Source: Butyrivibrio proteoclasticus (lineage in GTDB: Bacteria; Bacillota; Clostridia; Lachnospirales; Lachnospiraceae). From it: 50,527 nucleotides of DNA. How positions within the stretch are numbered: the stretch's first letter is position 1; each line of letters begins with the position of its first letter. Below the pieces are notes generated by a model that saw nothing but the letters and a program-made list of their open reading frames with translations, had not been told where the DNA came from and made no database searches. Below, piece after piece: positions 1-9,059 of the stretch. Position numbers and translations under genes: made by a program. Location of the stretch: positions 1 through 50,527 of the forward strand of contig NZ_FOXO01000029.1 in NCBI RefSeq assembly GCF_900115735.1. Direction: 5' to 3'.

Positions 1-11
1 TGCAGAAAACG

Positions 12-40
12 CTTAACCAAAGGCTCTAAAATGGTATAAT
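12..40 (+). promoter_or_regulatory. weak promoter candidate
   Basis: A perfect TATAAT (35-40) lies 17 bases after a poor -35 (CTTAAC, 12-17). It is followed at 151-183 by a terminator with no convincing open frame between them, so it could drive a short RNA of about 135 nt. The left part of the window is cut, so it could also be an internal promoter of something upstream. Confidence 0.3.
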
Positions 41-150
41 AATGTCAATTGTTATAATCAAACAGAAACGGAACAGTTAGCTAAATGGCATTGATTGTGT
101 GCTGAGTCTGGAAGGCAAGATTATAATTTGATAAGGATGGATTGATAGAT

Positions 151-183
151 AGCCTAGCTCTGAAAGGAGCTGGGCTGTTTTTG
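151..183 (+). terminator. Rho-independent terminator
   Basis: A 10-bp stem (AGCCTAGCTC paired with GAGCTGGGCT, one G-T pair) with a 6-base loop is followed by a T-run (GTTTTTG). It closes whatever is transcribed from the left edge and separates it from the nuclease gene at 238. Confidence 0.75.
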
Positions 184-237
184 TAATTGGCGATGAATTT
201 CAGAACATATTAATATGGTAAAAATGGGGGTGACAAA

Positions 238-714
238 ATGAATAAAAATAACGTACTTGACAAAAAAGAAATAGAATATTTGCAGACACTTGTAAGGCTG
301 GATGGTCTTCATAAAGAGATGTTTGGGAAAAAAAGAAATATAAATCTTCCGGTTAAATTTACTGAGCGGATATGCAGAAAACTGTTAGGTCTAAGTGAAT
401 ATAAAGGTAAAGCATACGATGCAAAAGATAAGAATGGAGGGTGCACCATTGAAATAAAGGCCACATGCATGCCTAATCCACGTACAACATTTTCAAGGGA
501 GCATGAGGCAGATAAGTATATTTGGCTAAAACTAGTGGCTGAGGACAATTGTATAGAGATAATAGAGCTCGACAAAAAGGAAGTAGAGGTTGCAGTTCAT
601 AAGGATAAGACTAAAAGAACACGTGCTTCTGTTGATTTAGATAACATAAATGGCCAAAATATGCTGATCAGGTTTAACTACATAAATATGACCTTCGAAG
701 GTGATGACAACTAG
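238..714 (+). CDS. Bsp6I-like PD-(D/E)XK restriction-endonuclease-like protein
   Basis: 158 aa, ATG start behind a GGGGGTG ribosome-binding site. Around residues 57-76 the pattern GKAYDAKD...IEIKAT gives the PD-(D/E)XK catalytic layout: D61 (or D64), then E72-x-K74. The following stretch (S/T-rich, F, then D-K-Y-I/L-W-L) resembles the core of small type II enzymes of the Bsp6I group. This comparison is from memory, so the specificity is unknown. Members of that group normally sit beside a cytosine methyltransferase; none is seen in this window, although the left side is cut. The gene ends head-on against the IS-like gene at 711, sharing the bases CTAG. It may be a remnant of a restriction-modification system or a nuclease used without a methylase. 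Confidence 0.55.
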   Translation: MNKNNVLDKKEIEYLQTLVRLDGLHKEMFGKKRNINLPVKFTERICRKLLGLSEYKGKAYDAKDKNGGCTIEIKATCMPNPRTTFSREHEADKYIWLKLVAEDNCIEIIELDKKEVEVAVHKDKTKRTRASVDLDNINGQNMLIRFNYINMTFEGDDN

Positions 715-1253
715 TTTTTATGAGATTTCATAAGTTTTGATCGCTTGCACCAACCATATACCTGGGCGTATGAAATGTTGAAATGGGCAGCAGTTCCCTT
801 GTAATCTAGACCGTGATTAAAACAGTACTGGGTAATTTCTTTGCGTTCCATGGCAGAAACAAATCTTTTGGATTCATCAGTATAAAGTGTGCCATGAGGA
901 TGATAGTCTTTTAATTCTTTGTTTTCAGTATAGTCTTTGACCCAATTGCTGAGTGTTGCTTTCGAGGGGATGTTATACTTGGCGGCTATTTCTATAAGAG
1001 AGCCTTTGCCGTCAAGGTATTCCTTTACAGCTTTCATCTTGTATTCTGCGGAATAATCTTTATTCCCCTTCGGCTTAAGGAAAGCAGCTTCTCCGGATTG
1101 GAGATAACGTGGAACCCACTCGTTCAGCATCGATTTGACGACAGTTTCATTAAATGTAATGCCATATTTTTGGCACACTTCTTTATGTGTGAACTGGCCA
1201 GAGAGATAGTCTTTGCACGCGGCTATTTTTGTTTCTGCAGAATATTTAGACAT
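711..1253 (-). pseudogene. IS3-family (IS150-like) OrfA transposase subunit, orphan
   Basis: 180 aa with three helix-turn-helix-like units: residues about 3-45 (YSAETKIAACKDYLSG), about 67-110 (YSAEYKMKAVKEYLDG, IAAKYNIPSKATLSNWVKDY) and about 135-172 (AHFNISYAQVYGWCKR). This is the arrangement of OrfA of IS3/IS150-type insertion sequences, which bind the IS ends. The start ATG has GAGAGG seven bases upstream. The DDE catalytic partner OrfB should follow by frameshifting, but the frame simply stops at 711 and downstream DNA is the unrelated nuclease gene. No terminal inverted repeats were found. I read it as an IS remnant or a domesticated HTH protein; the reading frame itself is intact. Confidence 0.6.
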
Positions 1254-1330
1254 AGGAATCCTCTCGAATAATTCAAGTAATATTTAACATGTCTATCATG
1301 GAGATAATACCACATCATATGTCTTTTTCT

Positions 1331-1359
1331 ATGACAAATAACTATATATAGACTATAAT
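1331..1359 (+). promoter_or_regulatory. promoter of exopolysaccharide cluster
   Basis: ATGACA (1331-1336, 5/6 match to the -35 consensus), a spacer of 17 bases and a perfect TATAAT (1354-1359). It stands about 85 bases upstream of the first glycosyltransferase start and is the best sigma-70-type promoter before the cluster. Confidence 0.7.
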
Positions 1360-1449
1360 TATAATATGTGAACGTAGAAATTAACGGGCTTTGATTATGA
1401 AATAAATGGCGTTTTATTATAGCCTTTGTCTTTTGATGATGGGGGATAT

Positions 1450-2376
1450 ATGGGCAACAATGAAGTATGTGCAGTGGTAGTAACTTACAATAGAAAAGCG
1501 CTTGTTGAGAACTGTATTAATGGGATATTGGCTCAAAGAGATGCTAAGTGTGACATCATCGTCATTGATAATGGCAGTACTGATGGCACCGAGGATTTGT
1601 TTAGAGAAAAATATGATTTGGATAATATTAGATATTTCAATCTTGGGGAAAATCTGGGATGTGCCGCTGGAACATCAAGGGGAATAAAGGAAGCAGTTCT
1701 AGCAAATTACAAATACATATGGGTTATGGACGATGATGTAATTCCGAATGAAGATACATTATATGAACTGCTTAAGGCTGATGAGGAACTTAATGGATAT
1801 TGGGGGATTCTTTCCAGCGCGGCATATTGGACAGATGGAAGTATTTGCGAATCAAACAGGCAGAAGAAGACGCTGTTCAAGTTTATGAAAGATGATGATT
1901 ATAACAAACGCTTTGTACGAGTATGCATGGTATCCTTGGCTTCCATGTTTATAAAAGCAAAGGTTGTTAAAGAGGTGGGATTACCACTTTCGGAATATTT
2001 TATTTACACCGAAGATTATGAGTTTTGCAGTAGGGTTGGAAAAAAGTATCCTATATATGTGGTTCCTGCAAGTAAAGTCACGCATGCTATGAAAATCAAT
2101 AGAAAAGCTAATCTTGTTAAAGATACTCCAGATAGATTGTATAGATATAAACATCTTTATAGGAATGATGTTCATTGTTACAGAAAGTTAGGGCTAAAAG
2201 GGCATTTATATTTGGCTTTAAAGTTTGTGTATACATTTACAATGGTTTTGTTAAAGGAGAAAGAACACAAAAAAGAAAAACTCGGTGCTTTGATTACAGG
2301 TTATTCTGAAGGGTTTAAGTTCAAGCCATCTGCAGAGAAAATAGATAGTATCATCATAGATTTTCCGCAAACATGA
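1450..2376 (+). CDS. family 2 glycosyltransferase (rhamnosyl/galactofuranosyl-transferase type)
   Basis: 308 aa, cytoplasmic GT-A enzyme expected to add a sugar to the lipid-linked exopolysaccharide repeat unit. The N-terminus carries the GT2 nucleotide-binding strand (VCAVVVTYNRKALVENCI) and IDNGSTDGT. The acidic cluster WVMDDDVIP is the DxD metal/nucleotide site, and EDYEFCSRV is the usual catalytic-base region. These features are typical of the RfbF/WcaA-like subgroup acting with dTDP-rhamnose or UDP-galactofuranose; the donor is not determinable. An upstream in-frame TTG (1426) exists, but ATG 1450 is preferred because homology begins directly after it and GGGGG lies at 1441-1445, although the spacing is short. 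First gene of the cluster. Confidence 0.8.
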   Translation: MGNNEVCAVVVTYNRKALVENCINGILAQRDAKCDIIVIDNGSTDGTEDLFREKYDLDNIRYFNLGENLGCAAGTSRGIKEAVLANYKYIWVMDDDVIPNEDTLYELLKADEELNGYWGILSSAAYWTDGSICESNRQKKTLFKFMKDDDYNKRFVRVCMVSLASMFIKAKVVKEVGLPLSEYFIYTEDYEFCSRVGKKYPIYVVPASKVTHAMKINRKANLVKDTPDRLYRYKHLYRNDVHCYRKLGLKGHLYLALKFVYTFTMVLLKEKEHKKEKLGALITGYSEGFKFKPSAEKIDSIIIDFPQT

Positions 2377-2428
2377 GTGTCTTTTGAAGATTAAGCCACT
2401 AGATTGCCAGTGAAGGGAGCAAAATGGC

Positions 2429-3301
2429 ATGGGGAGATTTAAGAACAAGATAAAAGTATACATACCAGATCGTATATGGCAGGTGATGCGAATCATTTTT
2501 AACCCTAAAAAGCCAAAAAAAAAGCTTAGGGTTGAAATACATGTTGCTGACCACTGCAATCTTAATTGCAGGGGATGTGATAATTTTTCATGTTTGGCAA
2601 AACCAAATTATCTTGACCTGAATGATTATAGAAAGGATCTGGAACGGTTAAGGGAGTTGTTTGGTGATGACGTTGAATGGATAACAATGATGGGTGGAGA
2701 ACCACTGCTCAATAAAGATATAACGGTATATTGCAGCATTGCAAGAGAGATATTTCCTAAAGCTCTGGTGCGTATAATTACGAATGGAACGCTCCTGCTT
2801 AAACAGGAGAATGCTTTTTGGGAGTCACTAAAGAAGGATCGCATATTACTTTTTGTAACTAAGTATCCTATCAGTTTTGATTATGACGCAGCCAAAGCGT
2901 ATGCAGAAAAGATGGGCGTGGGGTTTGAATATGCATTTGAATCTGGAGATGTCCTAAAAACAATGTATATGACCCCTATAGATCTTGAGGGAAGGCAGAA
3001 CCCCAAAATAAGCTATCAGCTATGCGGTAAGGGAAACAAGTGCATTACTCTAAAGCACGGGAAAATGTATACTTGTGAGACTATTCCGAATTTTTTTACA
3101 TTCAACAATTTTTTTGGGACAGATATAAAAGTTACTGATGACGATTGCATAGATATTTATGAGTGCGATGATCCTAAAAAGATTATGAAAAAGATGGCAT
3201 CATATGCGCCTGCTTGCAGATATTGTGATAATATTCACTATTCAAGTGGCATAGAGTGGGGATTGACAGAAAAGAAAATTACAGAGTGGGTTAAAAAATG
3301 A
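2429..3301 (+). CDS. radical SAM protein of the exopolysaccharide cluster
   Basis: 290 aa. Residues about 34-46 contain DHCNLNCRGCDNF, a CxxxCxxC [4Fe-4S] motif binding S-adenosylmethionine, followed by MMGGEPLLNKDI, the GGE motif that contacts the SAM amino group. Six further cysteines are seen: one in YQLCGKG, one in NKCITLKHG, one in YTCETIP, one in YECDDP and two in ACRYCDN. Some could form a SPASM- or twitch-like auxiliary cluster domain. The start ATG 2429 has GAAGGGAG upstream; the nearer ATG at 2424 is in another frame that stops after nine codons. It overlaps the next gene by ATGA, so the two are translationally coupled. The substrate is unknown; a role in modifying a sugar or its carrier is inferred from the location only. 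Confidence 0.75.
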   Translation: MGRFKNKIKVYIPDRIWQVMRIIFNPKKPKKKLRVEIHVADHCNLNCRGCDNFSCLAKPNYLDLNDYRKDLERLRELFGDDVEWITMMGGEPLLNKDITVYCSIAREIFPKALVRIITNGTLLLKQENAFWESLKKDRILLFVTKYPISFDYDAAKAYAEKMGVGFEYAFESGDVLKTMYMTPIDLEGRQNPKISYQLCGKGNKCITLKHGKMYTCETIPNFFTFNNFFGTDIKVTDDDCIDIYECDDPKKIMKKMASYAPACRYCDNIHYSSGIEWGLTEKKITEWVKK

Positions 3302-4467
3302 AAATTCTTTATGTTGCTGATACTTATGAGATTGGTGGAGCTTTTCTGTCATTTATAAGCTTGCTTGATGATATTCTGCAGAAACATGATGATATAGTCC
3401 CAATTGTGTTGTCATCAAAACACGGCAAAAACAATGAATTTGCTGATAAAAATGGAGTGGAAAATTATAGTATTGGGCATAAAGCCTATTATATGAATAA
3501 TGGGTCGACGCTTCCTAGAAAGATAATAAGATTTGTTTTGAGACCAGCATTAAAGGCTAGGTATGAGTTGGCAAATAGAAGGGCTATAAAAAGAGCTGAA
3601 AATTTGATAGATTTTAATACGGTTGATTTGATTCATTCCAACTCAAATAGAAATGACATAGGGGCTATATTAGCCAAAAAACATGGAATCCCTCATATAT
3701 GGCATTTGAGGGAGTTTGGCGAAGAATGCTTCACATTGAGAAGTGATTATATCAATTTTATGAATAACCATGCGGACTGTTTTGTTGCCATTTCTCATGC
3801 GGTAGCGGATAGATGGATTGAGAAAGGAATTGATCCGAAAAAGATTGTTGTTGTTTATAATGGGGTCAAATGCGTATCTGGAACAATTCAGAAATGGGAT
3901 GACAGGCTTGTAAAAGGTGTGATTACTGGGTTTGTTTCTCCATTTAAGGGGCAGTATGATCTTATAAAATCTTTGAATCTTATAAAAAATGATATCAGAC
4001 ATAGGTTTCAATTAGATATATACGGCAATGTTGCAATAGAGTATTTGATAAGATTAAAGCTTTACGTCGCTATTCATAAAATGGGTGATATTGTGAGGTT
4101 TAAAGGTTATGTAAGCGCAGTGGAAAGCCTTTATTCTAAATATGACATTGGTTTTATGTGCTCAAAGGCAGAAGGCTTTGGAAGAGTCACAGTAGAATAC
4201 ATGATGGGTGGCCTTTGTGTAATAGCTTCTGATACGGGTGCAAATCAGGAGCTCATAGAGAATGGGGTTAATGGGTATATTTATAGATATAAAGACAACA
4301 GGGATTTGGCTGAGAAGATTAAAGAAGTAATAGCTAACCCCGATAAGGCATTATTATGTGCTCAAAAAGGGATTGCAGATGCCCAAAGTAAGTATGCTAA
4401 AGAAATAAATGCAGATAACCTTTGTAAGTTATATTACAAAGTTTTAAAAGAGAAAGGCGGAAAATGA
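3298..4467 (+). CDS. family 4 glycosyltransferase
   Basis: 389 aa GT-B glycosyltransferase. The N-terminal domain begins KILYVADTYEIGGAFLSF, the usual acceptor-side start with G-G. Mid-protein residues (IVVVYNGVK, GFVSPFKGQ) mark the hinge and start of the nucleotide-sugar domain. The C-terminal CSKAEGFGRVTVEYMMGG followed by DTGANQELIENG is the classical E-x7-E donor-binding signature of GT4 retaining enzymes. The start codon overlaps the radical SAM stop (ATGA) and its own stop overlaps the next start in the same way, so it is part of a coupled run. The sugar donor cannot be read from the sequence. Confidence 0.85.
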   Translation: MKILYVADTYEIGGAFLSFISLLDDILQKHDDIVPIVLSSKHGKNNEFADKNGVENYSIGHKAYYMNNGSTLPRKIIRFVLRPALKARYELANRRAIKRAENLIDFNTVDLIHSNSNRNDIGAILAKKHGIPHIWHLREFGEECFTLRSDYINFMNNHADCFVAISHAVADRWIEKGIDPKKIVVVYNGVKCVSGTIQKWDDRLVKGVITGFVSPFKGQYDLIKSLNLIKNDIRHRFQLDIYGNVAIEYLIRLKLYVAIHKMGDIVRFKGYVSAVESLYSKYDIGFMCSKAEGFGRVTVEYMMGGLCVIASDTGANQELIENGVNGYIYRYKDNRDLAEKIKEVIANPDKALLCAQKGIADAQSKYAKEINADNLCKLYYKVLKEKGGK

Positions 4468-5591
4468 GTTCGAGTAGTTCCTTATTGCTATATTTGGGTG
4501 GACTAGGACTGACCGTATTGTTCCTATTTATAATTGAAGTACAGAAGAAACTGGATATGTTTGATAGACCAGTTTATTTTGAGGGCGAAAACTTTTGCAT
4601 TAGAAGAAGTCTTATTTGTGCAATTTTGGCATTTGTTCCCTTGTGGTATCTTATGGCTTTTCGAGGTATAAGAGTTGGATCTGATACTATAGGAACATAT
4701 TATAGATATTACAAATATTCAATAAGAGATTATCCGATATCAGCATTTGGTTCGGAGTTTGGTTATTATGTCTTGAATAAGGCGATTACATGGTTTGCAT
4801 CTTCGTACCATGTAGTTTTGATTGTGGTTAGTAGTATTATTTGGTTTTTGTATTTTAAATATATTTGCAAAAACTCAGTATCGCCTTGTATAAGCATGGT
4901 TGTTTTTTTTCTTACTTTTTTCTATTTTCGTCAGTATAACGGTGTACGGCAGCTGTTAGCAGAAGCAATTATTCTGCAAGGTTTTCACTACATCTATGAA
5001 AGAAAGTTTATAAATTACTGTTTGGTTATAGCGTTAGCATTTACGTTTCACAATACAGCCATTTTTCTTTTACCGGTATATTTCCTTTATAAAATAAGAC
5101 TAACTCCCAAAATGGCAGGAATTATTATTCTGCTGGGCAAGTTTGGAACGTCGATTATGGTTAATAATGTTCTGCCATATCTTCTGAAAGGGACTAAATA
5201 CTATAAGATGATATATGATATCCGTGCATATAAGGGAGGCTATTGGATATCTGATATTGTTGTATCAGGAACAGTGCTTTTGTTCTGCTTGATTGTTCTA
5301 GGATATGATAATGACAGTAAAATGAGCTTTAATTCATGGCTGATATTGATTTCATTTTTGCTGGCTATAAATTCTAACATGATTCCGATGGTCGGGAGAT
5401 TGTTATGGTATTCGAACATTAATCTGATGGTGTGTGTTCCTATGCTGATTAGTAAATATCCGAGGAAATTGGATAAAGTCTTGGTTTTTTGTGTGACAAT
5501 GCTTGTCTTTGGAGTGTATTTCTATCAGCAGTGGACGCTTGGGGTTGACTCGGTTCAGAATTATGCTTTCTGGGGAGAAAACATGCAGTAG
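4464..5591 (+). CDS. EpsG-type polysaccharide polymerase (Wzy function)
   Basis: 375 aa, strongly hydrophobic with about ten predicted membrane segments. RGIRVGSDTIGTYYRYY (near residue 71) is the hallmark of EpsG-family proteins, whose first loop carries R-x-x-x-V-G-x-D-T. GVRQLLAEAIILQGF matches the second conserved helix (GxRQ). EpsG proteins take the place of Wzy and polymerise lipid-linked repeat units on the outer face of the membrane. It is coupled to the GT4 gene by a four-base overlap. A second, broken copy of the same family lies at 12921-14117, so this is probably the only working polymerase of the cluster. Confidence 0.8.
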   Translation: MSSSSSLLLYLGGLGLTVLFLFIIEVQKKLDMFDRPVYFEGENFCIRRSLICAILAFVPLWYLMAFRGIRVGSDTIGTYYRYYKYSIRDYPISAFGSEFGYYVLNKAITWFASSYHVVLIVVSSIIWFLYFKYICKNSVSPCISMVVFFLTFFYFRQYNGVRQLLAEAIILQGFHYIYERKFINYCLVIALAFTFHNTAIFLLPVYFLYKIRLTPKMAGIIILLGKFGTSIMVNNVLPYLLKGTKYYKMIYDIRAYKGGYWISDIVVSGTVLLFCLIVLGYDNDSKMSFNSWLILISFLLAINSNMIPMVGRLLWYSNINLMVCVPMLISKYPRKLDKVLVFCVTMLVFGVYFYQQWTLGVDSVQNYAFWGENMQ

Positions 5592-5606
5592 GAGACCTGA
5601 TGAATT

Positions 5607-6548
5607 ATGAAATTTAGCATAATTGTTCCAGTGTATAATGTTGAAAATGAATTGAAGCGGTGTATTCAGAGCATTCAGAATCAATCTTATCAAGATTATG
5701 AAGCGATATTAATTGATGATGGGAGCACTGATAGTTCTGGGGAATTATGTGATGAGCTTGGCAAAGAAGATTCAAAGATAATAGTTATTCATAAAGAAAA
5801 TGGTGGACTATCTTCTGCGCGTAATAAGGGAATTGAACGTGCTAATGGCGAATATCTGATTTTTTTAGATTCAGATGATTATATTGAATCCAATTTCTGT
5901 GAAGTCATATCTGAGGCTATTCAAAAGGGCAAAGTGGATATAGTAGCTATTGAAATGCTTTTTGAGCGGAATGGAATAATTGATGAGAAGAGAATAAAAA
6001 GTATAAAGCCATATCGTGAAAATAGATGCAGAGACTTTCTTATTGAAACTCTAAAAACAGCTTCATTTAATGCCGAGGCCTGCGGAAATGTATATAGAAC
6101 GGAGTTCTGGAAAAAGAACTGTTTTAAATTTGCAGATGTATACCATGAAGATTTAGAGATAGCTTTAAAAGTATTTTTGGCGGCAAAAAATATAGTTTAT
6201 TGTCCGGATGCAAAATACCATGCTGTTGCCAGAACTGGTTCAATAATGAATGATGTGAACAAGGCAGAGAAACGGCAAAAAGATCTTATAAATATTTTGA
6301 AGTCATGGTTCGTGCTTGCAGATAAAGAGGATGATAAGAAATTAGAAAAATCGATAAAAGGTGCTGCCTGTAGAACCTATATTTACTCTTGTGCTCACAA
6401 CGAGATAAAAAGGCCAAAATATACGGTCGTGAGAAGAAGAGATATAATGAGATACTCTTTGAGTGCATCGGATTTTATAAAAGGAATGTTTTTCATGATT
6501 TCTCCAACAGCCTACTGTAACGCATGGAAGAGAAAGCATAAATATTAG
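5607..6548 (+). CDS. family 2 (GT-A) glycosyltransferase
   Basis: 313 aa. N-terminal FSIIVPVYNVENELKRCI, LIDDGSTDSSGEL and NGGLSSARNKGIERANGEYLIFLDSDDYIE are the standard GT2 motifs, with DSDD as the metal-binding DxD. YHEDLEIALK is the ED pair near the catalytic base. The type is common in capsule and exopolysaccharide clusters (EpsJ-like), where it adds one sugar to the undecaprenyl-linked repeat unit at the cytoplasmic face. It begins 15 bases after the polymerase gene behind AGGAGA. Donor and acceptor are unknown. Confidence 0.85.
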   Translation: MKFSIIVPVYNVENELKRCIQSIQNQSYQDYEAILIDDGSTDSSGELCDELGKEDSKIIVIHKENGGLSSARNKGIERANGEYLIFLDSDDYIESNFCEVISEAIQKGKVDIVAIEMLFERNGIIDEKRIKSIKPYRENRCRDFLIETLKTASFNAEACGNVYRTEFWKKNCFKFADVYHEDLEIALKVFLAAKNIVYCPDAKYHAVARTGSIMNDVNKAEKRQKDLINILKSWFVLADKEDDKKLEKSIKGAACRTYIYSCAHNEIKRPKYTVVRRRDIMRYSLSASDFIKGMFFMISPTAYCNAWKRKHKY

Positions 6549-6562
6549 TGAGGTGTCATTGG

Positions 6563-7543
6563 GTGCGGACGAACATCGTATATACAATAATAAGCAGGGA
6601 TGAGGATTATTATACTGAACAGCTGTTGGCATCTGCTTGGTCAGCAAAGTATTATAATCCTGATGCTAAGATAATATTGCTATGTGATGAAACGACTAAT
6701 AGATATATAGAACAAAAGTATAGCAATATCATACAGGATATTATAAACGATATCAAAGTGGTTGATGTTCCAGCTGAGTTTGGATTAAAGGAGCAATCAC
6801 GGTGGCTGAAAACAAGTGCAAGAGAGTATGTATCTGGACCTATGATTCAGGTGGATACAGATACAATTGTCTGTGAAAAACTATCCGAGGTTGATAATAT
6901 AAGATCTGATATATCAGCAGTCTGTGATTATCATTGCTCGATGGATAGCGCACCTTATAGAAACAAAGTACTTAGCAACGTTTGCAAGCTATACGAGCTC
7001 TCAGCGGATGAAGTAAAAAAATCGGGAGCCAATTATTATAACAGTGGAATTATATTTTCAAATGATACAGATAAGGCAAGAAAATTTTATCGAGATTGGC
7101 ACAAATTTTGGAAAGTAGGACTAGATAAAGGAGTGCCTAGAGATCAGTATGCTTTTTTCAGGGCGGCTATGGATAATAGTGTTGATAGGCTTGACGATGT
7201 TTATAACTGTATGATAAGAACTAGCGTTAAATATTTGCATACTGCAAAGATTATACACTTTTTTAATTCTGGGTGGGGAAGCGACCAAATTAGTCCTTTT
7301 TTTTCAAATGAAATATATAGAAGAATAAAAGAATATGGCAGTATTTCCGAGTCAGATAAGAAATTGATATTAAACTGCAAGTCTGAGTTTTCATCTCCTT
7401 CAGTAATAATGGACTCTTTTGAGTCGGAAGTTATATTTAGCCCGGTATTTATATTGCTAAGGGTGTGGCATAAGGATAAAAGTATAATGTTTAAATTTGC
7501 AAACTATTTATCCAGGGCAATACTTAAGCTTAAAGGATTATAA
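6563..7543 (+). CDS. nucleotide-diphospho-sugar transferase-like glycosyltransferase
   Basis: About 326 aa. The N-terminal strand (NIVYTIISRDEDYYTEQLLASAWSA) and the central PMIQVDTDTIV, with DxD, resemble GT-A enzymes of the GT8/GT77-like nucleotide-diphospho-sugar transferase group. YYNSGIIFS is the matching N-S-G acceptor segment and YAFFRAAMDN follows as in that group. Two GTG codons are possible starts: 6548, overlapping the previous gene, and 6563. I prefer 6563 because AGGTG lies seven bases before it. It is likely a transferase for one side sugar of the polymer; the specificity is not visible. Confidence 0.65.
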   Translation: MRTNIVYTIISRDEDYYTEQLLASAWSAKYYNPDAKIILLCDETTNRYIEQKYSNIIQDIINDIKVVDVPAEFGLKEQSRWLKTSAREYVSGPMIQVDTDTIVCEKLSEVDNIRSDISAVCDYHCSMDSAPYRNKVLSNVCKLYELSADEVKKSGANYYNSGIIFSNDTDKARKFYRDWHKFWKVGLDKGVPRDQYAFFRAAMDNSVDRLDDVYNCMIRTSVKYLHTAKIIHFFNSGWGSDQISPFFSNEIYRRIKEYGSISESDKKLILNCKSEFSSPSVIMDSFESEVIFSPVFILLRVWHKDKSIMFKFANYLSRAILKLKGL

Positions 7544-7544
7544 A

Positions 7545-8984
7545 ATGGCATTATATTTAGATAAAATCAAGAAAGCACCTATTCAGGTTAAAGCATCTTT
7601 TTTATTTTTTGCGGGGTTGGCCATTCAGAAAGTATCAACCGCGTTATCTTTGATGCTTTTTACAAGACTAATGCAGTCTGATCAATATGGACATTACAGC
7701 ATTTTTAATTCCTGGCTAAGTATATGGAGAATTTTTATTACATTGTGCTTAAGCGCAGGAATATATATGCAAGGATTAGTCAAATTTGAAGATGATAGGA
7801 AGAAGTTTGAGTCTTCAATACAAGGCTTGTCCTTTTTTTTGTGTACTATCTGGCTTTTCATATATGTTGTTTTTAGGAAATATATAAATCTGTTTTTTGG
7901 ATTTTCTACATTTCAAATGATTATGGCCTTTGGAATCATTTGGTCAAGTGCTACATTTGATTTCTGGTCAGCGAGCGAAAGGGTGGAATATAGGTGTAAA
8001 AGAATACTTGTCCTGTCATTAATTGTTGCACTTGTTAAGCCGCTTATTTGTTATTTTGGGATAGTATATTCTAGCGATAAAGTTACCGGATGGATTTTGG
8101 GGATTGCAGTAACTGATTTAATCTTCTTTTCGTGGTCATTTATTTCAGTAATGAGCAAAGGAGGAGTGTTTTTCGATAAGTCTTATTGGATATATGCGGT
8201 AACGTTCAGTATACCACTAATACCGCACTACTTATCGCAGACTGTTCTAAATTCGGCTGACAGGATAATGATTGGAAGGATGGTTGGAGATAGTGAGGCC
8301 GGAATTTATAATTTGTCATATTCGATTGCTATGATGCTTACGATGATAAGCAAAGCTATAGTCAGCATGCTGAACCCTTGGATCTACAAAAAGATAAAAG
8401 CAAAAAGGGTGAATGACATTGAAAATGTTGGATATCTTTCTTTATGTGGGATGGCAATGGTAAATCTTTTGCTTATAGCTCTAGCTCCGGAAATAGTTTC
8501 AATTATAGCACCGCCGGATTACTATGAAGCAGTTTGGATTGTTCCTCCGATAGCAATAAGCAGCTTCTTTATGTTTAGCTATGATTTGTTCTCGGAGTTT
8601 GCATTTTATTATAACAAGACAATAAGAATAATGTTTGCCAGTATAATTGGAGCAGTCTTAAATATTATATTGAATCTAATTTTTATAAGAATTTGGGGAT
8701 ATTTTGCAGCGGCCTATACAACGCTGTTATGCTTTATGATCTACGCAATTATTCATTATTTGCTTATGAATAAAATCAGTAAACAGTATATACAAGAAAA
8801 ACCAGTATATGATTGGAGAAAACTTATAATTATCTCTGCTATGTTTATGGCACTTGGATTTGGGTATATGTATTCGTATGGCAATATGGCTGCTAGATTA
8901 GGAATCAGTATGCTGCTGATTGTCATATTGGGGTTGGGACGAAAAAAGCTAATGAGCCTTATTCGAAGTACTATGAATGAGTGA
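7545..8984 (+). CDS. Wzx-type polysaccharide flippase (MOP superfamily)
   Basis: 479 aa with about 12-14 hydrophobic segments and a MOP-superfamily start (KASFLFFAGLAIQKVSTALSL). Midway, FSIPLIPHYLSQTVLNSADRIMIG and GIYNLSYSIAMM are the conserved flippase motifs (P-x-x-P-H, D-R-x-x-I-G, G-x-Y). The protein should flip completed undecaprenyl-diphosphate-linked repeat units across the membrane for the EpsG-type polymerase. ATG 7545 is chosen: it follows AAAGGA at a normal distance and directly after the previous stop. A longer frame from 7497 would overlap the transferase gene. Confidence 0.85.
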   Translation: MALYLDKIKKAPIQVKASFLFFAGLAIQKVSTALSLMLFTRLMQSDQYGHYSIFNSWLSIWRIFITLCLSAGIYMQGLVKFEDDRKKFESSIQGLSFFLCTIWLFIYVVFRKYINLFFGFSTFQMIMAFGIIWSSATFDFWSASERVEYRCKRILVLSLIVALVKPLICYFGIVYSSDKVTGWILGIAVTDLIFFSWSFISVMSKGGVFFDKSYWIYAVTFSIPLIPHYLSQTVLNSADRIMIGRMVGDSEAGIYNLSYSIAMMLTMISKAIVSMLNPWIYKKIKAKRVNDIENVGYLSLCGMAMVNLLLIALAPEIVSIIAPPDYYEAVWIVPPIAISSFFMFSYDLFSEFAFYYNKTIRIMFASIIGAVLNIILNLIFIRIWGYFAAAYTTLLCFMIYAIIHYLLMNKISKQYIQEKPVYDWRKLIIISAMFMALGFGYMYSYGNMAARLGISMLLIVILGLGRKKLMSLIRSTMNE

Positions 8985-9059
8985 TAAAGAATAACTAACG
9001 CCTAAATAATACAGGTGACCTTAGGGATGAATGATAGGACGAATATTTTATTGATAAAA

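Noticed and set aside
1..1260. Complete IS3 element on the left
   Set aside because: Only OrfA is present; no OrfB, no terminal inverted repeats and no target duplication could be found.
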